From positions 1 through 26,129 of IMG/VR virus record IMGVR_UViG_3300021139_000123: 26,129 nt of DNA; one strand, written 5' to 3'. The notes under the pieces are model-generated. The model was not told the DNA's origin. It did not search any database and saw nothing but the letters and a program-made list of their open reading frames with translations. The DNA comes from a virus. Shown here one piece after another: positions 16,367-23,069 of this stretch (position 1 is its first letter; every line of letters begins with the position of its first letter). Made by a program: the position numbers and the translations under genes.

Positions 16367-17110
16367 TTAGATGAATACGTCAGCAAGTCTATCCTCAACG
16401 CTTTTGCCGCCACGACGGTCAGCCGAAACATTGCTTTGCGAATTTCCGGGGCGTGCCGACTGACGACGGATATTGTCCGCACCCGTCTGGCGCTGTTTAG
16501 TCCCGGCCACCCTACCCCGCTCTACTGCCTCTTTACCCGCGAGGTAGTACAACAAAGTTTGGCGGTCTACGTTTTGGCCGCGACTGCGCAAGATTGACAG
16601 TTCGGCCTCAACCTTATCCGACAACCGTGCGGCTGTCTTGTCTGTGGTTGCCAGTGTCTTGAATGCCACCTTATCGTTGCTGTCCCACATCTGGAACTGC
16701 ATTTGCTGAAGCTGTTGCTGATTGCGCTGTTCAGCTTGTTGAAGCTGATAGCTCATCCGCTCTTCAGGGGACATTAACTCAAGACGCTGGCGCTCTAAAG
16801 CAGGGTCAGGACGATAAGCCTGTTGCTGCTGTTGAGTGCGAAACTCTTCTAACTGACGACGGGTCTCTGCGGCCTCTTCCCGTGCTTTACGGGCTTCTTC
16901 TTTGGCCGCAAGGACAGTACGTTCGCGGCGGCCTAAGCTCCGCGTTTGCCTTTCTTCATCGCCTTCATCTTTTCCTTTGGCATAGGACGGGTCTCCATCT
17001 TGTCCATCCCGTTGCCCTTCGGCATCGTCTTCGGCTTCTTCTTCGACATCATCTTCGACTTCGTTGGCATTGTTCAGATCCTCGTCGTCATAGTCATCGT
17101 CAATAGGCAT
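16367..17110 (-). CDS. Capsid scaffolding protein
   Basis: A protein of 247 aa from the chosen start MPIDDDYDDED. It has a strongly acidic N-terminal 40 residues, a long Arg/Glu/Gln coiled-coil middle (RRERTVLAAKEEARKAREEAAETRRQLEEF, then Gln-rich QQAEQRNQQQLQQMQFQMW), and a basic Arg/Lys-rich C-terminus (ADRRGGKSVEDRLADVFI). This acid-helix-basic build next to the coat gene is typical of phage scaffolds, whose basic C-terminal end contacts the coat. Three ATGs are close together (17122, 17113, 17110). The GGAGA site is five bases from the one at 17110, too near the second and downstream of the first, so 17110 is preferred. Scaffold function is inferred from composition and position. Confidence 0.85.
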   Translation of the reverse strand: MPIDDDYDDEDLNNANEVEDDVEEEAEDDAEGQRDGQDGDPSYAKGKDEGDEERQTRSLGRRERTVLAAKEEARKAREEAAETRRQLEEFRTQQQQQAYRPDPALERQRLELMSPEERMSYQLQQAEQRNQQQLQQMQFQMWDSNDKVAFKTLATTDKTAARLSDKVEAELSILRSRGQNVDRQTLLYYLAGKEAVERGRVAGTKQRQTGADNIRRQSARPGNSQSNVSADRRGGKSVEDRLADVFI

Positions 17111-17125
17111 CATACTCTCCATAGT

Positions 17126-17163
17126 GGCTTACGGTCACTGGTCGCACGGTAGCTTACGGCCAC
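17126..17163 (-). repeat. Two 13-base direct repeats in the scaffold/coat leader
   Basis: Reading the minus strand, GTGGCCGTAAGCT (17163-17151) and GTGACCGTAAGCC (17138-17126) match at 11 of 13 positions with 12 bases between them. The outer parts can also pair (GTGGC with GCCAC) to form a hairpin just upstream of the GGAGA site. They lie in the leader between the promoter candidate and the scaffold start, so regulation of scaffold and coat expression is a reasonable guess. Confidence 0.55.
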
Positions 17164-17176
17164 CAATCGAGAATGT

Positions 17177-17207
17177 ATTATTAACCCGCCTTAACCTAAA
17201 TTGTCAA
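17177..17207 (-). promoter_or_regulatory. Candidate promoter for scaffold and coat genes
   Basis: On the minus strand a perfect -35 TTGACA (17207-17202) is followed after 18 bases by TAATAAT (17183-17177), an imperfect -10. It lies in the largest gap inside the late block, directly after the stop of the membrane coiled-coil gene and about 67 bases upstream of the scaffold start. An extra promoter here would raise coat and scaffold over lysis genes. The -10 match is only partial, so this is tentative. Confidence 0.5.
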
Positions 17208-17216
17208 GTTTGAGCG

Positions 17217-17504
17217 TTAAGGCATTGTTCTGTTTGGTAACGCCATGCGAGCATCAATCTTCTTTAGCTCTTCAAGGATGTTTTCCAATTTATCTTCAAG
17301 CCGAATAAGGCGGTCTTTAGCCCCGTCGGCGTTTTCTTTCATCTTTGCTAATTCTGAAGTTGTAACCACGTCATGCAGTTCGATGGTCGTAACCCGGCTA
17401 TCAAGCTTTGAGGCAAACCATATTAAAGAAAAAGCGTTGAGCGCCAAACCTACAATGAGGCCTAGCGGAACTTTCTTGTCTAAATGCCATGCCTCATCGT
17501 TCAT
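17217..17504 (-). CDS. Membrane-anchored coiled-coil protein, spanin-like topology (95 aa)
   Basis: A 95-aa protein with one membrane segment at about 12-33 (VPLGLIVGLALNAFSLIWFA) after a short N-terminal tail, then an entirely charged coiled-coil region (LAKMKENADGAKDRLIRLEDKLENILEELKKIDARM). Such N-anchored proteins with a periplasmic coiled coil have the topology of inner-membrane spanins (Rz type), and the gene is in the lysis cassette with a lipoprotein gene two genes upstream. That lipoprotein could be the outer-membrane partner. The length is shorter than classical Rz and no family motif is visible, so a different small membrane role (for example holin accessory) is possible. Confidence 0.72.
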   Translation of the reverse strand: MNDEAWHLDKKVPLGLIVGLALNAFSLIWFASKLDSRVTTIELHDVVTTSELAKMKENADGAKDRLIRLEDKLENILEELKKIDARMALPNRTMP

Positions 17505-17513
17505 AGTAGTCTC

Positions 17514-17714
17514 CTAGATAGGCGCTTGCAGCGTGGTACGAAGGGACGTTTCCATACCCTTCAATGTAGCCCAGTCGGCATCTGTAGGGTCAGACCCCGT
17601 GGTAATAATTTTGTAAACGGTCTCTGCAAACGGGGCTATGTCTTTTCCCGCCTGAATAAGAAACGGTACAAGGTTCATAGCTTCTGTAAGAAAGGCGATA
17701 ATTGCTGGTGTCAT
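17514..17714 (-). CDS. Small lysis-region hypothetical protein (66 aa)
   Basis: A 66-aa protein, nine bases upstream of the coiled-coil gene with a TAGGAG site in reach. Residues 1-25 are hydrophobic with few charges (MTPAIIAFLTEAMNLVPFLIQAG), possibly one amphipathic or membrane helix, and the rest is TGSDPTDADWATLKGMETSL, typical of small phage proteins near lysis genes. Whether it is membrane-bound is unclear. It is not recognisable as a known holin class, although it could act with the holin-like protein. Confidence 0.68.
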   Translation of the reverse strand: MTPAIIAFLTEAMNLVPFLIQAGKDIAPFAETVYKIITTGSDPTDADWATLKGMETSLRTTLQAPI

Positions 17715-17722
17715 AACGGCTC

Positions 17723-18103
17723 CTACTTAATGCCTGAAGCAACAGCGAGTTGTTCTGCTTCGGTTATAGCCAAAATAGCGGCGTCGTATAAACCGTTTAC
17801 ACCAAGATCGCCGGGGTGAGCGCGGGTAAAGATTTCCACATTGTCAAGCGCCATCTCTACCTGCTGGTCAGCCACCTGCAACTTGCGTACGATTGCCGGG
17901 TCAGCGCATGGGGCTTTAAGCGAACTCTTCGTGCCTGAAGCACAAAGCCCAAGCTTGCGGTAGTTTGCCGCTGGCGCCAAAAACGCCGCGTCGTATGAGG
18001 CGCGTATTTCATATACTGTCTTCAAGCTAGGAGCTTGAGTGTTTAACGCCGCGCACCCCGCAAGAGATGATGCAGCAATAAAAAAGACAATAAGCTTTTT
18101 CAT
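17723..18103 (-). CDS. Phage lipoprotein in lysis cassette (126 aa)
   Basis: A 126-aa protein starting with MKKLIVFFIAASSLAGC: two Lys, a hydrophobic core and a lipobox with Cys at 17, so it should be lipidated and anchored in the outer or inner membrane. The mature part is helical and Ala-rich (TVYEIRASYDAAFLAPAANYRKL; IVRKLQVADQQVEMALDNVEIF), with two further Cys (about 53 and 65). The start codon overlaps the holin-like gene's stop (ATGA). Position and lipidation suggest an outer-membrane spanin (Rz1-like) role, but it is longer than classical Rz1 and not Pro-rich, so superinfection exclusion or an envelope role is also possible. Confidence 0.8.
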   Translation of the reverse strand: MKKLIVFFIAASSLAGCAALNTQAPSLKTVYEIRASYDAAFLAPAANYRKLGLCASGTKSSLKAPCADPAIVRKLQVADQQVEMALDNVEIFTRAHPGDLGVNGLYDAAILAITEAEQLAVASGIK

Positions 18104-18282
18104 TTGCCGCCCCCGACTGGTGTGTTGGTAATGGCGCGAAGGCCGATGATGATTGCGCCAATAGCTGCGCCTGCGCTTGGCGAAACACCAAGGCTATGCC
18201 AATCAACGGCACCAAGGTAATTCAGAACTGCGGGGCCAATGGCTACAAGCAACCCAAACGATACTGTTTTAAAACCTGTCAT
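18100..18282 (-). CDS. Small membrane protein, holin-like (60 aa)
   Basis: A 60-aa protein with an AGGAGCAC site before its ATG. It has two hydrophobic stretches, about 8-24 (FGLLVAIGPAVLNYLGA) and 35-50 (SAGAAIGAIIIGLRAI), separated by a short polar turn (VDWHSLGVSP), and a Gly-rich basic tail. A two-segment small membrane protein directly after the muramidase gene is most simply the holin that lets the muramidase reach the peptidoglycan. The assignment is by size, topology and context, since holins share little sequence. Confidence 0.72.
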   Translation of the reverse strand: MTGFKTVSFGLLVAIGPAVLNYLGAVDWHSLGVSPSAGAAIGAIIIGLRAITNTPVGGGK

Positions 18283-18297
18283 GTTGTGCTCCTCATG

Positions 18298-18804
18298 TTA
18301 TGCCGCAATACACGCCATGCGGCAAGCGTTGACACGGGATGTCCACCCGTGCCCGAATATACTAAACGACGGAAGCCGCTCAAGAAAATTTAATCTGTGT
18401 TCACAAATGGCTTGCGCTATGGCTTTAGCATTAGCGTTATTGGCTTCCGCCAAAGTTTTTGGGCCAAGTACGCCATCGGAGGTTACGCCTAAAATAGATT
18501 GCAAGGTGCGGATAGCGGCGGTCACTCCAAAGTTTACCGCGTAATCAAACACCGCCAGATCAATGCTTGCGGGCAGCTCATCACCGCGGACGTGATCCCA
18601 GTAACAGGTTTTGTAAATGTCGGCAGCTTCACCACGAGTTAAATTACGAACGTCTTGTATAGTAACCGCCGCGTGCCGCCATGCCGCCAAAGTAATATGG
18701 GTTATGCCCATGTTAGTTGCGCCGCCTTTATCGTGCGGGTTGTCGCTGAAGCCACCTTCATATTGAAGGGTAAAGTCAAGACACTTGGTAAAGTTCTCTT
18801 GCAT
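18298..18804 (-). CDS. Endolysin, GH108 N-acetylmuramidase
   Basis: A 168-aa protein. The GH108 signature is clear: YEGGFSDNPHDKGGATNMGIT at 15-35, with catalytic Glu16, followed by a YWDHVRGDELP segment (about 68-78), DLAVFDYAVNFG (about 82-93) and a C-terminal putative peptidoglycan-binding part with DGVLGPKTLAEANN (about 110-123). It hydrolyses the beta-1,4 bond between N-acetylmuramic acid and N-acetylglucosamine. There is no signal peptide or anchor at the N-terminus (MQENFTKCLDF), so release by a holin is expected, and a holin-like gene follows. The length is normal for the family. Confidence 0.93.
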   Translation of the reverse strand: MQENFTKCLDFTLQYEGGFSDNPHDKGGATNMGITHITLAAWRHAAVTIQDVRNLTRGEAADIYKTCYWDHVRGDELPASIDLAVFDYAVNFGVTAAIRTLQSILGVTSDGVLGPKTLAEANNANAKAIAQAICEHRLNFLERLPSFSIFGHGWTSRVNACRMACIAA

Positions 18805-18813
18805 GATAGTTCC

Positions 18814-20367
18814 TTAGTAAGCAAAGCAGGATACTGCCAGTATGTCGCTGGCAACCCAAGCTGTAGCTACGGCTACATCCGAATATTGGGTTAGTGTTAC
18901 CGACGTGGTAGTAGATGCAGTTTGTTTTGTGCGGAACACCGCCGTTGAAGTTGTAGTTACGTCATCAGCAAAACAGTTCCAGCCTGTCGTTGCCGCAGGC
19001 AAACCTATCACGCCCGATGTTGCTGTGCCGCCTGTTCCCACGTTGATGCGGAACGCCGCTGTACCGTTGTTGGCTGTGACTGAAGGCGAAGTTCCAAAGC
19101 CGGACGATATGGTTGGAGCCGCGTTGCTTACAAGCAGGTTAGTCTCAGTGATTGTGGTAAACTTGCCTGTACTGGCGGTTGTAGCCCCTATTGATACGTT
19201 GTTGATAGTACCCGCTGTAGCCGGGCTAATTGTAACAACACCCGTACCCGTAGGCGAAAGAACCACGTTGGCGTTTGCAGGGCTAAGAGTAACTGTGCTT
19301 GATGCTCCAAGAGTGGTAAACGATCCTGTGGATCCGCTGATTGGCGTGCTCGCAATACTACCGCCTGTGATCGCCGCGCTGCTTGAAGCAAATTTGTTGG
19401 ACGTAACTACGCCCGACGAAACACCGCCGATAGTGATGGTGCCTGTGCCTTTGGCGTTAATGGTTAAGTTTTCGTTTGTGCCTGAAGATAAAACTGAAAG
19501 ATCTTCACCACTGCCCGCAGCGTTAGACTTTATGTTTAACCCTGTAGCCGCTGAAGCAGCAGTAGCGTCTACCGTAAAATAAGAGTTTGCCGGAGTAGCT
19601 TGGGAGAAATAGTTAAAAGTGTATGTTCCCCAAGAAACATTGTTTGGAACAAAAGCATATCCCGCCCAGTTGCCTGTAGCAGTAGCGTTTGAAGTAGAAT
19701 AGATATACCCAGCCATGCCATAAGGTATGGCGCTAGACAAAACTGTACCCGCGCTATCTTGCAAAGCAATGGCGGTTGTACTGTCGTTGTCAATTATATA
19801 TGCTGTACCCGCAGGGACAGTTGTTTCGTTTGGCAATTTAATTGTTTGTGCTAACGTGCCAGTTGTGTTCTGCACATACGTTGATGTTGCCGTAAGCGTA
19901 GTTGTACCGCCCGTTGTTGGTATGGCGGTATAGCCTGTAGAGAAGTTTGTAAACGACGGGTTTACAAATGCTGGGTTGGTAGACGCGGAAATTGCGCCTG
20001 AGCCATTAAGGTTTTGGGTAAGCGCCGTAGCAACGTTTGTGCCCAATCCAGACAACGATGAAGAAGGAACCGTTGTGCTGGCCGTTAATGCGCCCGATCC
20101 ATTGCCGTACAAATAACCCGTCAAGGTCGAAAAGATTGGCGCAACAGAATATGTTTGAACTGACGACCATGTGTTTGGGTCGAGCAATGTGCCATAGCTC
20201 AATATGCCCGCGCCGATCACCGTGTTTAGTTTAGCCCCAGTAATTGCACCAGAACCGTTAGTGGTAATGTTGGTGTTGTTCTGTGACGTGAGCGCTGCAC
20301 GAGTAGATTGCGCCGCCGCCGGAGTTGCAAGCGTTAAGAGTGCGAGAAGGGCAAGTAGGCGGCGCAT
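18814..20367 (-). CDS. Tail-fibre-like protein with signal peptide (517 aa)
   Basis: The first 19-20 residues are a strong Sec signal peptide (two Arg, Leu/Ala-rich core, PAAAQ cleavage region). The rest is very rich in Ser, Thr, Gly, Ala and Asn and low in charge, with repeated fibre-type segments: GNGSGALTASTTVPSSSLSGLG (about 88-109), an LNINAKGTGTITIGG-like stretch near 300-315, VVLSPTGTGVVTISPATAG and NNVSIGATTASTGKFTTI (about 375-410), and a C-terminal domain with two Cys (FADD and the final SCFAY). These TGTGVVTIS/IGATTPSTGKFT motifs are typical of phage tail-fibre and appendage proteins. Unusually it lies between a portal-linked gene and the lysis genes. An AAGGA site supports the start. 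Function as adsorption appendage likely; the reason for export is unknown. Confidence 0.82.
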   Translation of the reverse strand: MRRLLALLALLTLATPAAAQSTRAALTSQNNTNITTNGSGAITGAKLNTVIGAGILSYGTLLDPNTWSSVQTYSVAPIFSTLTGYLYGNGSGALTASTTVPSSSLSGLGTNVATALTQNLNGSGAISASTNPAFVNPSFTNFSTGYTAIPTTGGTTTLTATSTYVQNTTGTLAQTIKLPNETTVPAGTAYIIDNDSTTAIALQDSAGTVLSSAIPYGMAGYIYSTSNATATGNWAGYAFVPNNVSWGTYTFNYFSQATPANSYFTVDATAASAATGLNIKSNAAGSGEDLSVLSSGTNENLTINAKGTGTITIGGVSSGVVTSNKFASSSAAITGGSIASTPISGSTGSFTTLGASSTVTLSPANANVVLSPTGTGVVTISPATAGTINNVSIGATTASTGKFTTITETNLLVSNAAPTISSGFGTSPSVTANNGTAAFRINVGTGGTATSGVIGLPAATTGWNCFADDVTTTSTAVFRTKQTASTTTSVTLTQYSDVAVATAWVASDILAVSCFAY

Positions 20368-20376
20368 GGGATGTCC

Positions 20377-20664
20377 TTACGTGTATGATACTGCTACAGT
20401 TTGTCCGGCACCGGGGACAATCGCCAGACCGTTAAAAAACGGGAAGTTAACATCGTACACGCCAACCGTGTTTGGGATGACTGCAATCTGGTTGCCCGCG
20501 ACTGCGCCGCCAGCGGTGCCCACATCGTTGACCGATCCTGCCGCACTGCCCGCAACGATCACGCTAACTTTTGCCACTCGTCCTAAGCCGCCTTTTATAA
20601 GGGTGGCGCTGCTTATGTACAATGCGCTCTGAGCGCCAATCTGGATTTCTTGTCCGAGTATCAT
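20377..20664 (-). CDS. Small probable virion protein after the portal (95 aa)
   Basis: A 95-aa protein starting MILGQEIQIGAQSALYISS one base after the portal stop codon; its GGAGA site is inside the end of the portal gene. It is almost wholly beta-type, rich in Gly, Ala and Val (VAKVSVIVAGSAAGSVND; NQIAVIPNTVGVYDVNFPFFNGLAIVPGAGQTVAVSY). The final GLAIVPGAGQTVAVSY motif is frequent in small phage proteins encoded near the portal. A head-decoration or tail-appendage role is plausible. No firmer function can be given. Confidence 0.78.
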   Translation of the reverse strand: MILGQEIQIGAQSALYISSATLIKGGLGRVAKVSVIVAGSAAGSVNDVGTAGGAVAGNQIAVIPNTVGVYDVNFPFFNGLAIVPGAGQTVAVSYT

Positions 20665-20665
20665 C

Positions 20666-22807
20666 TTACATTCTCCGAGGCATAACGCTAGGGTCGCGCA
20701 TTTGATCTTGTGCTATCATACCGGGCGGTTGCTGTCCACCACGGGGAACCATAGGTTGAGCACCGGGGCGCGGCTGACCCGGTGAACCCGGACCTGCTCC
20801 TCCCGGCATACCCGGCTGTCCTTGCGGCGCCAAGGCTTGCTGCTGCGCCTGCTGCTGTTGCATGAGCGCCATCTGATGTTCGAGCATGTGTGCACGGAAC
20901 GTGCCGTGCGGATCGCCCTGTTCCTGCATCCCTTGTATATGGGCTTGCATGTGCTGCTGATGGTTATCCAAAGGATGAACAGGGACGTTGTGTCCTTGTC
21001 CGAGAAGATCATTCTCTTTCTTTGGATCAATCGACAACGATGACCGCAGGTCTTCAAAGACTAAAGGCGCAAGGCGTGGACCGAAAGTATTCTCCATCAT
21101 CTGAGCAATGACAGGTGCAAGGTTGAGCTTGTAGCCTTGGTACAGTTGTGGCGGAATGCCCTTGACGATATTCATCATGGCTATCTGTTGCTGCACTTGC
21201 TGCATTGTACGTGCGGCCTCAACGCCGAACCAACGAAACTGATACCGAGAGTTCATCTGGATCGGATCAATGTCTTGCATTGCCGCTCGCATACCCAGTT
21301 CACCAAAGGCGCGTATCTGAAGCGTCTCATCGCGGAACTGATGATCAAGCTCGATGAAGCGCTCAATGATCGGCGTCAACACGGCGCTTTCAACAACCGT
21401 AACCACATCGGCGGTGGTCAGCATATCTACTTGCTGTTCGTTGGCAACTTCCGCTTGGCTCTGTTTCTTGCGCGCCCCTTGCGTAATCTGTGAAGGGTTG
21501 ACGCTAAGCGTTTGAAAAACCTGTTGTTGTATAGAAGCGACAATTTCAAAGCCGGATTTCCAAAGCTGCGGGAACTCCGCAAACTTGGTATCATTCGGGC
21601 TGGTCTCCCAGATTGCGGCCATGCTCAACACCATGCTGCCGACCTTGGGGTTCTTCTCAGGGTCAGTCATCACGATAGGCATAAGCCCGTAAGCCATGCT
21701 GTCTGCGGCTTCGTTCACTGTATCGTTGGCAAGGTACTGTAGATCGGCAACGGCTTGGATACGGCTGATACCCTTAACCGATCCCTGTATCTTTTCAAGC
21801 GGTTCTGAAATTAAGGGAAGCTTGTCCGACCAATAAGGGTTACGCATACAAGACAACACTTTGTCCGCGCCGCCAAAGTAGGTGCGGCACAGTCGCCACC
21901 CGTCTGGGGTCTTGACGTTTGACCATGTCTCATACACCAAAGCAAACTTGCCTTGGCCTGTACCCTTGATGCCTGCTGCATCGGCCATTGCCTTTGCTTT
22001 GTCCGGCGTATGCGAGCGATTGTCTTTCGACATTTCTTCAATCAGGGCTTCGCCTTCTTTGCTGTCAATCTGCCCTTCGGAGATCATAGCCTTGATCTTG
22101 GCTTTGCCCCACCGCCGGATGATTGTAGCAGAGCCCCCAGACGCAATAGCATCCTCGGCGCGGCTTGCCGTTGCAGGAAGTATGAGCACGTCGCTGTCGG
22201 CCAATATCTCAACTGTAGGGTGCGCGGATTTCAAGGTTTCTTCCTCGATGTCCTCAACCTCTTCGTCGGGGGCAACTATGCCGGGCTCAACTTGTGCAGG
22301 GCGCTTTACGCGGCGCACCACGTGGCGTTCGCGCTCCGACCAATCCACATACACGTTGAACTGGCCTTCAATGTCAGCGTTGCGCAGAAGGGCAGGGATA
22401 AGCTCACGAAGGCGAGCCTTGCGAACGTAGTGCTCTGCAAGCGCCATCACCGCATGAGGTGTTGTGCCATCCGAAGATGTCACCTCAACGTAGCGGCCAG
22501 ACTGCGGGAAGATTTGGTTTGCGAAACGTGTCTTACGGGCATTGACCGCGTTGTACACTATAGGCAGGAAGATACGGCTGTTGCCGGAATAAAATTGGTT
22601 CTCGCCTAGCTTACAGTTGTAGATGTCCCAATAGTCCTGCATGTCGTTTGAGCGCGGAAGCTGGTCTTCAAAACCTTTCTCCACGTCGCGGTACAAGTCA
22701 ATTAGTTTCTCGCGGGTCTTTTTAGACTTGGCAAGGTTCTTAGAACGATCCTTCAATCCTGAAGTATCATCTTCCTCAACGTTGAGAAGTTCTTCTTCCT
22801 CAGCCAT
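20666..22807 (-). CDS. Portal protein
   Basis: A 713-aa protein, the length expected for P22/podovirus-type portals. After an acidic N-terminal stretch (MAEEEELLNVEEDD) it has LYRDVEKGFEDQLPRSNDMQDYWDIYN (about 39-65), IFLPIVYNAVNARKTRFANQIFP (about 84-106), the segment ALAEHYVRKARLRELIPALLRNADIEGQFNVYVDWSER (about 122-159), and central FGGADKVLSC...LPLISEPLEKIQGSVKGISRIQAVADLQYLANDTVNEAADSMAYGLMP, the conserved wing/stem region of phage portals. The C-terminal 100 residues are Gln, Pro, Gly and Met-rich. It forms the dodecameric ring at one capsid vertex through which DNA is packaged and ejected. Placement two genes after the terminase supports this. Confidence 0.9.
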   Translation of the reverse strand: MAEEEELLNVEEDDTSGLKDRSKNLAKSKKTREKLIDLYRDVEKGFEDQLPRSNDMQDYWDIYNCKLGENQFYSGNSRIFLPIVYNAVNARKTRFANQIFPQSGRYVEVTSSDGTTPHAVMALAEHYVRKARLRELIPALLRNADIEGQFNVYVDWSERERHVVRRVKRPAQVEPGIVAPDEEVEDIEEETLKSAHPTVEILADSDVLILPATASRAEDAIASGGSATIIRRWGKAKIKAMISEGQIDSKEGEALIEEMSKDNRSHTPDKAKAMADAAGIKGTGQGKFALVYETWSNVKTPDGWRLCRTYFGGADKVLSCMRNPYWSDKLPLISEPLEKIQGSVKGISRIQAVADLQYLANDTVNEAADSMAYGLMPIVMTDPEKNPKVGSMVLSMAAIWETSPNDTKFAEFPQLWKSGFEIVASIQQQVFQTLSVNPSQITQGARKKQSQAEVANEQQVDMLTTADVVTVVESAVLTPIIERFIELDHQFRDETLQIRAFGELGMRAAMQDIDPIQMNSRYQFRWFGVEAARTMQQVQQQIAMMNIVKGIPPQLYQGYKLNLAPVIAQMMENTFGPRLAPLVFEDLRSSLSIDPKKENDLLGQGHNVPVHPLDNHQQHMQAHIQGMQEQGDPHGTFRAHMLEHQMALMQQQQAQQQALAPQGQPGMPGGAGPGSPGQPRPGAQPMVPRGGQQPPGMIAQDQMRDPSVMPRRM

Positions 22808-22810
22808 GTC

Positions 22811-23068
22811 TTAGCTCGCCAATACTACAGGAGGAACAGAAGGATCATATAATGTTTCGTTGCCGCGCAGCGCAGTTTCATTCAGGTTAAGGTTTGATGT
22901 CACCACAGTAGCATCGCCTGCTACTTCCTGCACAGCGTCGGGAATTGCTGGAGGAAGGGCTGTGGCTAAACGTCGCATCTGTGCAAGGATCGCTTGAGAG
23001 TGTTCATCGCCAAGCATAATGGATGTGCCCATAGCTATGTCGATGTCTATGAGAAATGTTTCGCGCAT
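22811..23068 (-). CDS. Small hypothetical protein between terminase and portal (85 aa)
   Basis: An 85-aa protein whose ATG is two bases beyond the terminase stop and whose GAGGG ribosome site lies inside the terminase end. It starts MRETFLIDIDIAMGTSIMLGDEHSQAILAQMRRLATALPP. The N-terminal half is mixed beta/helix and the C-terminal half is Asn, Thr and Val-rich (VVTSNLNLNETALRGNETLYDP). Small genes between the terminase and portal genes often encode head-assembly or packaging accessories, but no motif identifies this one. Confidence 0.75.
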   Translation of the reverse strand: MRETFLIDIDIAMGTSIMLGDEHSQAILAQMRRLATALPPAIPDAVQEVAGDATVVTSNLNLNETALRGNETLYDPSVPPVVLAS

Positions 23069-23069
23069 A

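Noticed and set aside
18842-19582. 246-codon open frame on the plus strand, Val/Pro/Thr-rich
   Set aside because: It is antisense to the Thr/Ser/Gly-rich fibre-like gene; low-complexity codons on one strand keep the opposite strand open. No ribosome site.
21953-22609. 218-codon open frame on the plus strand
   Set aside because: Antisense to the conserved middle of the portal gene; composition of a shadow frame.
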